Source: Sabellastarte sp. h YS-2021
Lineage: Eukaryota > Annelida > Polychaeta > Sabellida > Sabellidae
Assembly (NCBI GenBank): GCA_964017235.1
Contig: OZ024936.1
Span: 29,782,040 to 29,846,039 of the forward strand
Reading direction: 5' to 3'
DNA length: 64,000 nt
Below, piece after piece: positions 10,973-22,304 of this stretch. Made by a program: the position numbers and the translations under genes. The stretch's first letter is position 1. Every line of letters begins with the position of its first letter. The notes beneath the pieces are model-generated. The model was not told where the DNA came from. It saw only the letters and a list, made by a program, of their open reading frames with translations, and did not search any database.

Positions 10973-13900
10973 ATGCCTTTTTGCATTGGTTGGGTTGAAA
11001 ATTTTGACGAAATCACTCTATCTTGCACGGTTAAGAAGATAGAAGCCAATTCCTGTTTTTCTATTTTTGGCAAAAATTTGAAAATTCAAAATGGCCGCCA
11101 TTATTGGGAAAAGGAAATTTTTTTGAAAATTGCCAAGAGTACATTTCTTAGATACCCTATGGGTCGAAAATTTCAACAAAATAACTCTATTTTGCACGGT
11201 TAAGGCCAGTTTGTGTTTTTCCATTTTGGGCAAAAATTCGAAAATTCAAAATGGCTGCCATTTTTGGGGAGGGGAAAATTTTTTGAAAATTGCAAAGATT
11301 ACATTCCTTAGATACCCTGTGGGTTGAAAATTTCGACGAAATCGCTCTATCTCGCATGGTTAAGGAGATAGAAGCAAATTTGTGTTTTGCCATTTTTGGC
11401 AAAAATTTGAAAATTCAAAATGGCCGCCATTTTAGGGGAGGGGAAAATTTTTTAGAAATTACCAAGAGTACAATGCTCAGATACCCTGTGGGTCGAAAAT
11501 TTTGACGAAATCACTCTATCTGGCACGGTTAAGGAGATAGAAGCAAATTTGTGTTTTGCCATTTTTGGCAAAAATTCGAAAATTCAAAATGGCCGCCATT
11601 TTTGGGGAGGGGAAAATTTTTGGAAAATTGCAAAGATTGCATTCCTTAGATACCCTGTGGGTCGAAAATTTCGACGAAATCGCTCTATCTCGCACGGTTA
11701 AGGAGATAGAAGCAAATTTGTGTTTTGCCATTTTTGGCAAAAATTCGAAAATTCAAAATGGCCGCCATTTTTGGGGAGGGGAAAATTTTTTGAAAATTGC
11801 AAATATTACATTCCTTAGATACCCTGTGGGTCGAAAATTTCGATGAAATCGCTCTATCTCGCACGGTTAAGGAGATAGAAGCAAATTTGTGTTTTGCCAT
11901 TTTTGGCAAAAATTCGAAAATTCAAAATGGCCGCCATTTTTGGGGAGGGGAAAATTTTTGGAAAATTGCAAAGATTGCATTCCTTAGATACCCTGTGGGT
12001 CGAAAATTTCGACGAAATCGCTCTATCTCGCACGGTTAAGGAGATAGAAGCAAATTTGTGTTTTGCCATTTTTGGCAAAAATTCGAAAATTCAAAATGGC
12101 CGCCATTTTTGGGGAGGGGAAAATATTTTGAAAATTGCAAAGATTGCATTGCTTAGATACCCTGTGCGTCGAAAATTTTGCCGAAATCGCTCTATCTCGC
12201 ACGGTTAAGGAGATAGAAGCAAATTAGTGTTTTGCCATTTTTGGCAAAAATTCGAAAATTCAAAATGGCCGCCATTTTTGGGGAGGGGAAAATTTTGGAA
12301 AATTGCAAAGATTGCATTCCTTAGATCCCCTGTGGGTCGAAAATTTTGCCGAAATCGCTCTATCTCGCACGGTTAAGGAGATAGAAGCAAATTTGTGTTT
12401 TGCCATTTTTGGCAAAAATTCGAAAATTCAAAATGGCCGCCATTTTTGGGGAGGGGAAATTTTTTTGAAAATTGCAAATATTACATTCCTTAGATACCCT
12501 GTGGGTCGAAAATTTCGACGAAATCGCTCTATCTCGCACGGTTAAGGAGATAGAAGCAAATTTGTGTTTTGCCATTTTTTGGCAAAAATTTGAAAATTCA
12601 AAATGGCCGCCATTTTTGGGGAGGGGAAAATTTTTGGAAAATTGCAAAGATTGCATTCCTTAGATACCCTGTGGGTCGAAAATTTCGACGAAATCGCTCT
12701 ATCTCGCACGGTTAAGGAGATAGAAGCAAATTTGTGTTTTGCCATTTTTGGCAAAAATTCAAAAATTCAAAATGGCCGCCATTTTTGGGGAGGGGAAAAT
12801 ATTTTGAAAATTGCAAAGATTGCATTGGTTAGATACCCTGTGTGTCGAAAATTTTGCCGAAATCGCTCTATCTCGCACGGTTAAGGAGATAGAAGCAAAT
12901 TTGTGTTTTGCCATTTTTGGCAAAAATTCGAAAATTCAAAATGGCCGCCATTTTTGGGGAGGGGAAATTTTTTTGAAAATTGCAAATATTACATTCCTTA
13001 GATCCCCTGTGGGTCGAAAATTTCGATGAAATCGCTCTATCTCGCACGGTTAAGGAGATAGAAGCAAATTTGTGTTTTGCCATTTTTGGCAAAAATTCGA
13101 AAATTCAAAATGGCCGCCATTTTTGGGGAGGGGAAAATTTTTGGAAAATTGCAAAGATTGCATTCCTTAGATACCCTGTGGGTCGAAAATTTCGACGAAA
13201 TCGCTCTATCTCGCACGGTTAAGGAGATAGAAGCAAATTTGTGTTTTGCCATTTTTGGCAAAAATTCGAAAATTCAAAATGGCCGCCATTTTTGGGGAGG
13301 GGAAAATTTTTTGAAAATTGCAAAGATTGCATTCCTTAGATACCCTGTGGGTCGAAAATTTCGACGAAATCGCTCTATCTCGCACGGTTAAGGAGATAGA
13401 AGCAAATTTGTGTTTTGCCATTTTTGGCAAAAATTCGAAAATTCAAAATGGCCGCCATTTTTGGGGAGGGGAAAATATTTTGAAAATTGCAAAGATTGCA
13501 TTGCTTAGATACCCTGTGCGTCTAAAATTTTGCCGAAATCGCTCTATCTCGCACGGTTAAGGAGATAGAAGCAAATTAGTGTTTTGCCATTTTTGGCAAA
13601 AATTCGAAAATTCAAAATGGCCGCCATTTTTGGGGAGGGGAAAATTTTTGGAAAATTGCAAAGATTGCATTCCTTAGATACCCTGTGGGTCGAAAATTTT
13701 GCCGAAATCGCTCTATCTCGCACGGTTAAGGAGATAGAAGCAAATTTGTGTTTTGCCATTTTTGGCAAAAATTCGAAAATTCAAAATGGCCGCCATTTTT
13801 GGGGAGGGGAAATTTTTTTGAAAATTGCAAATATTACATTCCTTAGATACCCTGTGGGTCGAAAATTTCGACGAAATCGCTCTATCTCGCACGGTTAAGG

Positions 13901-15095
13901 AGATAGAAGCAAATTTGTGTTTTGCCATTTTTGGCAAAAATTCGAAAATTCAAAATGGCCGCCATTTTTGGGGAGGGGAAAATTTTTGGAAAATTGCAAA
14001 GATTGCATTCCTTAGATACCCTGTGGGTCGAAAATTTCGACGAAATCGCTCTATCTCGCACGGTTAAGGAGATAGAAGCAAATTTGTGTTTTGCCATTTT
14101 TGGCAAAAATTCGAAAATTCAAAATGGCCGCCATTTTTGGGGAGGGGAAAATTTTTTGAAAATTGCAAATATTACATTCCTTAGATACCCTGTGGGTCGA
14201 AAATTTCGACGAAATCGCTCTATCTCGCACGGTTAAGGAGATAGAAGCAAATTTGTGTTTTGCCATTTTTGGCAAAAATTCAAAATGGCCGCCATTTTTG
14301 GGGAGGGGAAAATATTTTGAAAATTGCAAAGATTGCATTGCTTAGATACCCTGTGTGTCGAAAATTTTGCCGAAATCGCTCTATCTCGCACGGTTAAGGA
14401 GATAGAAGCAAATTAGTGTTTTGCCATTTTTGGCAAAAATTCGAAAATTCAAAATGGCCGCCATTTTTGGGGAGGGGAAAATTTTTGGAAAATTGCAAAG
14501 ACTGCATTCCTTAGATCCCCTGTGGATCGAAAATTTTGCCGAAATCGCTCTATCTCGCACGGTTAAGGAGATAGAAGCAAATTTGTGTTTTGCCATTTTT
14601 GGCAAAAATTTGAAAATTCAAAATGGCCGCCATTTTTGGGGAGGGGAAATTTTTTTGAAAATTGCAAATATTACATTCCTTAGATACCCTGTGGGTCGAA
14701 AATTTCGACGAAATCGCTCTATCTCGCACGGTTAAGGAGATAGAAGCAAATTTGTGTTTTGCCATTTTTGGCAAAAATTCGAAAATTCAAAATGGCCGCC
14801 ATTTTTGGGGAGGGGAAAATTTTTGGAAAATTGCAAATATTACATTCCTTAGATACCCTGTGGGTCGAAAATTTCGACGAAATCGCTCTATCTCGCACGG
14901 TTAAGGAGATAGAAGCAAATTTGTGTTTTGCCATTTTTGGCAAAAATTCGAAAATTCAAAATGGCCGCCATTTTGGGGGAGGGGAAAATTTTTTGAAAAT
15001 TGCAAAGAGTACACTCCTCAGATACCCTGCGGGTCGAAAATTTTGCCGAAATCGCTCTATCTCGCACGGTTAAGGAGATAGAAGCAAATTACTCA
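10973..15095 (+). repeat. 169-bp satellite array, blocks 2 and 3
   Basis: About 24 monomers: the duplicated block to 12780, then a further ~2.3 kb unique to this array. Variant monomers recur as higher-order units. The GCATTGCTTAGATACCCTGTGCG type near 9900 and 12146 comes back near 13500 and, with one change, near 14336, followed each time by a GCAAATTAGTG monomer. One monomer near 14279 has a 10-bp deletion. The last monomer ends at GAAGCAAATTACTC. Confidence 0.95.
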
Positions 15096-15525
15096 AAAGT
15101 AGTACTGAAAATACACAATGAAGTACCTAAATGGCTATTACTCATGTACTGACAAAGCTATCAGTCCCAAATGCAATACCAAGCGAGCTATGGACATAAC
15201 AATCTTGTATTCAAAATTGTAGTAAAATATCTTTAATTATTTTGGCTTAAATGCACGGAAACCAATGGGTACTGAAAATAGCTGTACTTAAGTATTACTC
15301 AGTAAGCAAAAGAGGTACAACAGCCAAAAGCAATCCCAAGCAAGCTACTGACCCAATAAGCCTGCATACCAAATTTGGTGACAATAGCTCTAATACTTTT
15401 CCTTTAAATGAGCGGAAACCATGCGTGACGCCGGACATCGGATGCCGGACGCCGGACATCGGACGGCGAAAAAAGCAAAAATAATATATCCACCCCCCAG
15501 GGGGGTGGACATAATAACAGCCAAA
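15096..15525 (+). repeat. element A/D tail with terminal hairpin
   Basis: Unique-sequence tail shared, inverted, with 59550-59990. It ends in a GC-rich run of alternating CGCCGGACATCGGA-type repeats (15428-15470) and a near-perfect hairpin, TCCACCCCCC-A-GGGGGGTGGA (15489-15509). A 3' hairpin following a tandem core fits rolling-circle-type elements. Small frames in both directions are not genes. Confidence 0.8.
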
Positions 15526-15726
15526 GGGCTTAGACTTGTACACAATTTTTCCATTAAAAGTAGGATAACTCAGTTTATGTTAATTTAGAAGTTATAAGCA
15601 AGATAAGATAAAAGTATATAGACAGATAATCAATCACTTCCAAACCAGCATTTATCACCTGATTGATCTTAATATTAACTGGGATGAGGTATAGAGCCAT
15701 GTTACATAGCTTCTGCAAAAAAGTGG

Positions 15727-15955
15727 TAGAGTAAGAAATCTAAAATTCGCCACATATCTGAAATTCGCCACATGTGAAAATACTAATAAAATAAATGAAT
15801 TGTGGTGAGATTTGTTGACTGTATAGTAAATTAAAGCTTTTTGAACTGAAAAATACCAATTTTTGGACAAAAACATCATTTTCTTCATAAAATTAACTAA
15901 GGTTTTAGAGGTGGCGAATTTTAGATTCATGGCAAATTTTAGATTTCTTACTCTA
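15727..15955 (+). mobile_element. 225-bp Tc1/mariner-like MITE, copy 2
   Basis: Same length, TIRs and TA flanks as 483-711 and the same orientation. It lies about 200 bp after the element A tail. Confidence 0.85.
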
Positions 15956-16365
15956 TAAACTGGGTTCATGTGATAATTTTAGGAACTTTAATGTGACCAT
16001 AAAAGGAACTAGAAGATCGCTTGCAAAAAAAAAAAGATAATGCTTTTGCACAGCAAAAACAAAGCGTCCAAAAAAGGGCTGTGGGGTAAAAACTGTTTAT
16101 GTGAAAGTGTTTTTTCCCCAGTCATCTTATCTTCTGAAAGAAGTCTATACATTGGTCCAATTTAAATAGTTTATGTAAGTAAGTAGCTAAATCAACAACT
16201 CCTGCTGCAAAACAAAAACTGAATTAATTAAAGCTTTTTTCTTCCCCAAAAAAGGAAAAGGCATATCCACACAATTCCACAAGAATGAAATCAGAAGAAC
16301 GTGTGATTTTTTAATATGCCTAAAATTGGGAATTTATAATATATAAACATTGATCAGCTGCAATA
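15956..16365. other. no feature seen
   Basis: AT-rich spacer with no recognisable gene or repeat. Confidence 0.5.
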
Positions 16366-16591
16366 TGTTAACTAGATTGGGCCAACTCGGCGCCAACATA
16401 TCCCCAGACAGGTCATCACTCATGCCACAGGTTTTGATCGGGAATTTTTTATTTAATCCATTTGTTGTATGCCATAAATATTGGGAAAAGTTATATGAAC
16501 TTCAGCACATCAATCTACTAATTTTATATCTTCCCAAGGAAGATGGTGTAACCCCAGACGTCGAATACATAACTCAACAGATCATATTTTT

Positions 16592-16905
16592 AATCTTCCT
16601 GCAATGATAACTCTGAACCTATTTTCAAAGTATTTAAATGATTGATGATTGAATGTCCATTCTAAATTAATAATCTCAAAAGAGCATATCTGTTTCTATA
16701 TTTGTTGACAAATAAAATATTATTTTTAACTCAACTCATCATACTTTTCAATCTTCCTGCAAAGGGTAACTCTGAACCTATTTTCAAAGTATTTAAATGA
16801 TTGATGATTGAATGTCCATTCTAAATTCATAATTCCAAAAGCGTATCTCTGTTTCTATATTTGTTCACAAATAAAATATTATTTAAAAATCATATATTAT
16901 TTATA
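16592..16905 (+). repeat. 158-bp tandem duplication
   Basis: Two adjacent copies start TCTTCCTGCAATGATAACTC (16594) and TCTTCCTGCAAAGGGTAACT (16752) and run through TATTTAAATGATTGATGATT to ACAAATAAAATATTATTT. The first part is also related to the head of element A near 8455. Confidence 0.85.
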
Positions 16906-17051
16906 TTATTATTTTATTATATTATTTTTAGAATTTGCATTGTTTTTCAGTTATTCATTTCCTCAATTCCTATATATGTGGTCCATATATATGCAACCTA
17001 AATATGTGACACAATCTCAGTTCTGACTCCTTTGTCTTAGATAATTAGATA

Positions 17052-17130
17052 ATGAAGCAAACACCACCTCCCACCCCCACCCCACCTCTCTCCCCTTCTC
17101 CACACCTCTCTCACTATTACAGGAATCTGT
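17052..17130. repeat. C-rich low-complexity tract
   Basis: CCACCTCCCACCCCCACCCC and further CT-rich sequence. A G-rich counterpart follows near 17175-17200 (GGTGGGTGGGGGATGGGGGG), so the two can pair. The frame across it is not a gene. Confidence 0.5.
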
Positions 17131-18020
17131 ATACCTTTGTTTATTTAGTGTCACTCAATAGCTGGCGGTCCCAAAGGTGGGTGGGGGATGGGGGGTGGGA
17201 CTACAAAGAGATGGAGTGCTGCAGCACAAATGGTAAACAAACACTTATAATATAAAAGGGGTAATCAAATACAAAAAAGCTCAGTTAATCTTATCACTAA
17301 AAAAAATCAAATATATAAATAAGGAATGTCTATCAAAGGCCTAAATTTTGGAGTACATACAAGAAAAACATATTGATATATTCTCAGATGATATTTCACT
17401 TAGATGAGAGACATAGTTTGAAAGCTACAGTGCTTGAAGATGGCAAAAAGTCCATAAATTGGGTCTCTGTGGGCAATTTTGAGATCTTAAGTCGGCCTAA
17501 CAGGTAAACCTACAGCCTTTAAATTTTTCACAGACAAGGATTACATATAAGAGTTACATCTAGTGCAGTTTGAGACTCATCAGAATTACCACTTCCAAAT
17601 TATAGGGCAAAATAAGTTAAAAATATAGGAAAAAAGTCCTAAGTGGGGTCTTTATGGGCCTCAAAGACAATTTTCTCCTCAACTTAAAGTCTTGATTTTC
17701 GGCACATGTACTAAGAATATATTAATGTGTTCTCAGGTAAAATTTGAGGCAGATAAGCCTCATAGTTTGTGACCTAGAGGGCTCTAAGTGGCCAAAAGTG
17801 CAATTTCTGACCTTAAGGTGGCCATAAGTTCTTTATTATTGGGAATTTAAGGTCACCTTAAAATAGGGATCTTCCTTTGGGCATCCTTAACATGTGTACC
17901 AAGTTTGAAAAAAAAATATTAATCCATTTTTGAGTTATCGCGTACACAAGGAAATTTCTACGGCGGCGGCGCGACGGACCTGAATCCAATATATCCCCGA
18001 CTTTCGTCTGGGGATATAAT

Positions 18021-18895
18021 AACCACATCAGTGTATGCTAACTACCTCATTTTTTTGAAGATGCCATAACTTCATAACAGTAGGAGCTTATTAATAAGCT
18101 TTGCCAGATAACAGAAATTTTGTTTTTTAAGTATACATGTGCCAGGTGTGGTTTTAAAAAGTCTTAAAATAAATGGGGTGGGAGAAAGAACTATATATTT
18201 ATTATGTTAAGATGGCCAAAGTCTCTGAAATACAAGAATTTTAAGTAAAAAGGTCATAAAAATCTTCCTTAAGCTTCATCAATGTGTTAAGTTAAACTGA
18301 TGTTATTGAACAATAAGTCAGTTGGCGGCTGAAAACCTTCATTTTTACTACAAGATGGCCATGACTGTACTTATATTGGAACTCACAGGTGGAAAAAAAA
18401 TAAGAATGTCCTTATTATCATCTTAAATAAGTGTGCAAAATTTAACTGAGGTGAGCTGAACAATATGATAGCTGGAGATGAAAAACTCCATAATTTCACT
18501 GCAAGGTGAAGTTCATTAATATTGGGACTTTAAGGTGACCTTAAAATAAGAACGTCCCTTTTGTCATCCTTTATAAGTGTACAAAGTTTAGCCGAGGTCA
18601 GTTGAACAATAAGATAGCTGTAGGGCTGAAAACTTCCCTTTCTTCACTGTAAGGAGACCATAACTTCATTCATATTGGGACTTTAAGGTGACCACAAAAT
18701 CAGAATGTCCTGGAAACCTTTATAAATGTGCCAAGTTTTATTTTAAAAATTTAAACATTAACTGAGCTTAGGGCTGAAAAAACCCTATATTTTAAGTTTA
18801 AGATGGCCATAACATTATTAATATTTAAATCATTCGGTAGTAAGAGTCTTCTTTTGATCTACCTCAATATCAATTTATGTTAGATTTTAAAAACA
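18021..18895 (+). repeat. ~148-bp degenerate tandem array
   Basis: Phrases of the type GATGGCCATAACTTCATTAATATTGGGACTTTAAGGTGACC recur near 18066, 18210, 18355, 18505, 18655 and 18802, about 148 bp apart. Each is followed by AGAATGTCC-like text and AAGTTTA(A)CTGAG. It abuts the 3' hairpin of C1 and the 5' end of B2, so it may be the core of an element that B2 has split. Confidence 0.7.
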
Positions 18896-19173
18896 AGAGG
18901 AGAGTGCCCGTGAACGGGCACTGTGTCAGCTGACTGAGTGTTTTTGATTTGTGAAGGTGATTAGAGGACAGAATAATTATCAGGAAAAGGGCTGTACAGA
19001 AATACAGTAAATGGTAACTGAACAGCAAGTTCGAAAGAAATTCCGAAGCTGACAGAAGAAAAGGATAAAAAAGTTGTGCCCTGTAAATGGTATTATGATG
19101 GAAAATAACAAGGTAATTGTTTAAGTGTAAAAAATAGGTTAAAACATATTTAAAGAAATACTACAAATGCAAT

Positions 19174-19760
19174 ATCCTCGTTCGACCTTGAAGAAGGGGT
19201 CTAAGGTCAAATCTAACCACACAAATACATTCCCAGCCCATGATTTCCTATGGTTTACCATTCCAAACCTCTAGGACCAATTATAAATGAGTTATAAGCA
19301 CTTTTAAGCTTGGCTGTCCTCATTTGACCTTGAAGGAGGGGTCCAAAGGTCAAATCTGACCATACCAAAAGATTCCGAGCCAATGATTTCCTATGGGATG
19401 GTTTACCATCCCAAATCTCTGTCACCAATAATAAGCGAGTTGTAGGCACTTTCAATTTTCGCTATCCTCATTTGACCTTGAAGGAGGGTTCCAAGGTCAA
19501 ATCGGACCATATCAACAGATTCACAGCCCATGATTTCCTGTCTGTTTACCATCCCAAACCTCTGGGACCAATAATAAGCGAGTTATAAGCGCTTTTAAGT
19601 TTGGCTATCCTTGTTTGACCTTGAAGGAGGGGTCATTGAAGGTCAAATCTGACCACACCAAAAGATTCCAACCCCATGATTTCCTACAGGTTGGTTTATC
19701 ATCCCAAACCTCTAGGATCAATAATAAGGGAGATATAAGCACTTTTCATAACTGACAAAA
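19174..19760 (+). repeat. ~145-bp tandem array in B2
   Basis: Four monomers start near 19174, 19319, 19465 and 19609 with TCCTCATTTGACCTTGAAGG. Each contains CCATGATTTCCTATGG, TTTACCATCCCAAACCTCT and CAATAATAAGCGAGTTATAA. B1 lacks this array. A stray decayed monomer occurs around the SINE at 41805. Confidence 0.85.
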
Positions 19761-19929
19761 AACACCTGTGGCGGCCATCTTGTTTCTCAAAATGAGGCCA
19801 AAAATATTCCCAGACAACATTTTATGGTTATTAATATATACTGCAAACTTAAGAAAGCTAGCTATAATTTTTTTCTTTCATCAGAGCAGTAATGGTGAAA
19901 TCTCTCTCTACACACTGCGGCTATCCAGT

Positions 19930-21850
19930 GGATACAATGATTTACTCAACAGTGAGAACCTGAAAGTAGCTATTGCTCAGCTATGCCATGACATAGAGGT
20001 CTGCAATTTCACTATGTTATAGCTGACCAAAAATTCTGTGAATAACATATTTAACAAATTACTCTAAATGTAATAGTTTTCAAGTTACAACTGATTTACT
20101 CAACAGTGAGAACCTCAAAGGAACTATTACTCAGCTATGCAATGAGCTACATGTCTGAAATTTTACTATGTTATAGCTAACCCAAAAGTAGGTGAACAAC
20201 ATATTTAAGCAAACTACTGTAAATGCAATAGTTTTCAAGCTACAACTGATTTACTCAATAGTGAGAACCTGAAAATAGCTATTGCTCCGCTATGCCATGA
20301 GCTATAGGTCTGTAATTTCACTATGTTATAGCTGACCCAAAAGTAGGTGAACAATATATTTTAACAAAATAACAAAATACTCTAAATGCAATATTTTTCA
20401 AGTTATAGCTGATTTACTCAACAGTCAGTACCTGAGAATAGCTATTGCTCAGTTGTGCCATGAGCTATAGGTCTATAATTTCACTATGTTATAGCTGACC
20501 CAAAAGTAGCTGAATAACATATTTGCACAAATTTCTGTAAATGCAATAGTTTTCCAATTATAACTGATTTACTCAACAGTGAGAACTTCAAAGTAGCTAT
20601 TACTCAGCTATGAAATGAGCAACAGGTCTGAAACTTCACTATGTTATAGCTGACCCCAAAATAGGTGAATAACATATGAAACAAAATACTCTAAATGCAA
20701 TAGTTTTCAAGTTATAAGTGATTTACTCAACAGTGATAACCTAAAAGTAGCTATTACTCAGCTATGCCATGAGCTACAGGTCTGAAATTTTACTATGTTA
20801 TAGCTGGCCCAAAAGTAGCTGAATAACATATTTATACGAAATTCTCTAAATGCAATAGTTTTTAAGTTACAAGTGATTTTACTCATGATGGAAGTTACTG
20901 AAAAGCCCAAAAGTAGCTATTACTCACTTAGCTATTGAGACAGACACCCAACTTACTCACCATATTGTAGCTATGAAAAAAGTAGCTGAATAACATATTT
21001 TAACAAAATGCTCTAAATGCAACACTTTTCAAGTTATAAGTGATTTACTCAACAGTGATAACCTAAAAGTAGCTATTACTCAGCTATGCCATGAGCTACA
21101 GGTCTGAAATTTTACTATGTTATAGCTGACCCAAAAGTAGCTGAATAACATATTTATACGAAATTCTCTAAATGCAATAGTTTTCAAGTTATAAGCGATT
21201 TACTCAACAGTGATAACCTAAAAGTAGCTATTACTCAGCTATGCCATGAGCTACAGGTCTGAAATTTTACTATGTTATAGCTGGCCCAAAAGTAGCTGAA
21301 TAACATATTTATACGAAATTCTCTAAATGCAATAGTTTTTAAGTTACAAGTGATTTTACTCATGATGGAAGTTACTGAAAAGCCCAAAAGTAGCTATTAC
21401 TCACTTAGCTATTGAGACAGACACCCAACTTACTCACCATATTGTAGCTATGAAAAAAGTAGCTGAATAACATATTTTAACAAAATGCTCTAAATGCAAC
21501 ACTTTTCAAGTTATAAGTGATTTACTCAACAGTGATAACCTAAAAGTAGCTATTACTCAGCTATGCCATGAGCTACAGGTCTGAAATTTCACTATGTTAT
21601 AGCTGGCCCAAAAGTAGCTGAATAACATATTTATACGAAATTCTCTAAATGCAATAGTTTTTAAGTTACAAGTGATTTTACTCATAATGGAAGTTACTGA
21701 AAAGCCCAAAAGTAGCTATTACTCACTTAGCTATTGAGACAGACACCCAACTTACTCACCATATTGTAGCTATGAAAAAAGTAGCTGAACAACATATTTT
21801 CACAAAATGCTGTAAATGCAACACTTTTGAAGTTATAAGTGATTTAGTGC
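19930..21850 (+). repeat. ~155-bp tandem array in B2 with higher-order repeats
   Basis: Same monomer family as B1 (CAACAGTGAGAACCT near 19947, 20101, 20256 and so on). From about 20860 a variant (TTTAAGTTACAAGTGATTTT... CTCACTTAGCTATTGAGACAG) alternates with ordinary monomers. It recurs at 20861, 21338 and 21660, that is after about three and then about two monomers, with near-identical sequence. This is a recent higher-order expansion on the right side of the array. Confidence 0.85.
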
Positions 21851-22225
21851 ATGATTTCATGAATTTTAATGCATTAAAAATTATTAAAAAAATTTATTAA
21901 AAAAAAGTAAGACAGATCCAGGTCTCATACTCACACAAGAGAATCTACCTCTGGCCTAGTACATATATGCAAGATATGAGAGAAATCCCTGCAATAGTCA
22001 CTGAGAAAATTGTGATAAAAAGTTGCAATTTTCACCCTTTTGGTGGGGGTACCCCCTTGTAATGTCTCTAGCAAACAGACGAACAGACAGATTTGCATGC
22101 CTTGAACAATTTTTCATCCTCGATAGATAAGGTATCTTTTAAAAAAAACAGCATGTCTCTAGGCCTTGTAGTTTTGGAGAAGAAGTTGTTCACGCGGACG
22201 CCCACGCCGCAGAGTGATGACATAA

Positions 22226-22253
22226 TGTCAGCTGACTGACAAGTCAGCTGACA
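22226..22253 (+). repeat. 3'-terminal hairpin of B2
   Basis: Perfect 12-bp stem with a GACA loop. The same position and sequence, with one mismatch, occur in B1. Confidence 0.9.
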
Positions 22254-22304
22254 TAAAAATGAAAAAATAAAGGGGCCAGACAGTTTTATTCCAATTTTAT
22301 GACT

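Larger units (their letters stand above)
8289..12780 (+). repeat. 2,246-bp tandem segmental duplication
   Basis: Unit 1 (8289-10534) and unit 2 (10535-12780) match base for base wherever I compared them, including the non-satellite head and every variant in the monomers. The left edge lies 3-5 bases before the inferred 5' end of the element (CTAGATTG). The right edge cuts a 169-bp monomer inside ATGGCCGC. No homology longer than one or two bases is seen at the junction. Confidence 0.9.
8289..15525 (+). mobile_element. composite satellite-bearing element A
   Basis: The order is: a ~440-bp head (starting AACAAACTAGATTGCG and containing AACATATCCCCCGACAGG), about ten 169-bp monomers, the same head again, about 24 more monomers, a ~430-bp tail, and a terminal GC-rich hairpin. 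The head is related to the start of the element at 16366. The tail is near-identical to the inverted tail at 59550-59990. The element has no protein-coding capacity. It resembles a Helentron/HINE-type non-autonomous element, but head and tail seem to come from different families. It would lie within intron 2 of the RIM-like gene, antisense to it. Confidence 0.65.
16366..18020 (+). mobile_element. Helentron-like element C1
   Basis: It starts at AACTAGATTGGGCC, followed by CAACATATCCCCAGACAGG, the same head type as element A. Within the head a ~158-bp segment is duplicated in tandem (about 16594 and 16752, TCTTCCTGCAA...). The 3' part contains repeats of the 'TTAAGGTGACC' type. The 3' end is a hairpin, ATATCCCCGAC-TTTC-GTC-T-GGGGATAT (17991-18017), whose arm is inverted relative to the 5' CATATCCCCAGAC. 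This combination of 5' inverted motif and 3' hairpin supports a rolling-circle (Helentron/HINE) type, which remains inference. There is no Rep/helicase. Confidence 0.6.
18903..22259 (+). mobile_element. Helentron/pearl-like element B2
   Basis: The 5' end has a perfect hairpin, AGTGCCCG-TGAA-CGGGCACT (18903-18922), then TGTCAGCTGACT (18924-18935). Two tandem arrays follow (145-bp, then 155-bp monomers). The 3' segment with GGACGCCCACGCCGCAGAG is followed by a perfect 12-bp stem hairpin, TGTCAGCTGACT-GACA-AGTCAGCTGACA (22226-22253). It is a longer relative of B1. Sequence of the 148-bp family lies on both sides (to 18895 and from about 22320), suggesting insertion into such an array. There is no coding capacity. 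Confidence 0.72.

Noticed and set aside
8727-15095. Dozens of 60-104 residue open frames on both strands, looking like a repeated protein family
   Set aside because: They repeat every 169 bp, which is not a multiple of three, occur on both strands and end at fixed points of the monomer. They are consequences of the satellite sequence.
17052-17255. Proline-rich protein start
   Set aside because: It is produced by a C-rich low-complexity tract with a G-rich partner downstream.
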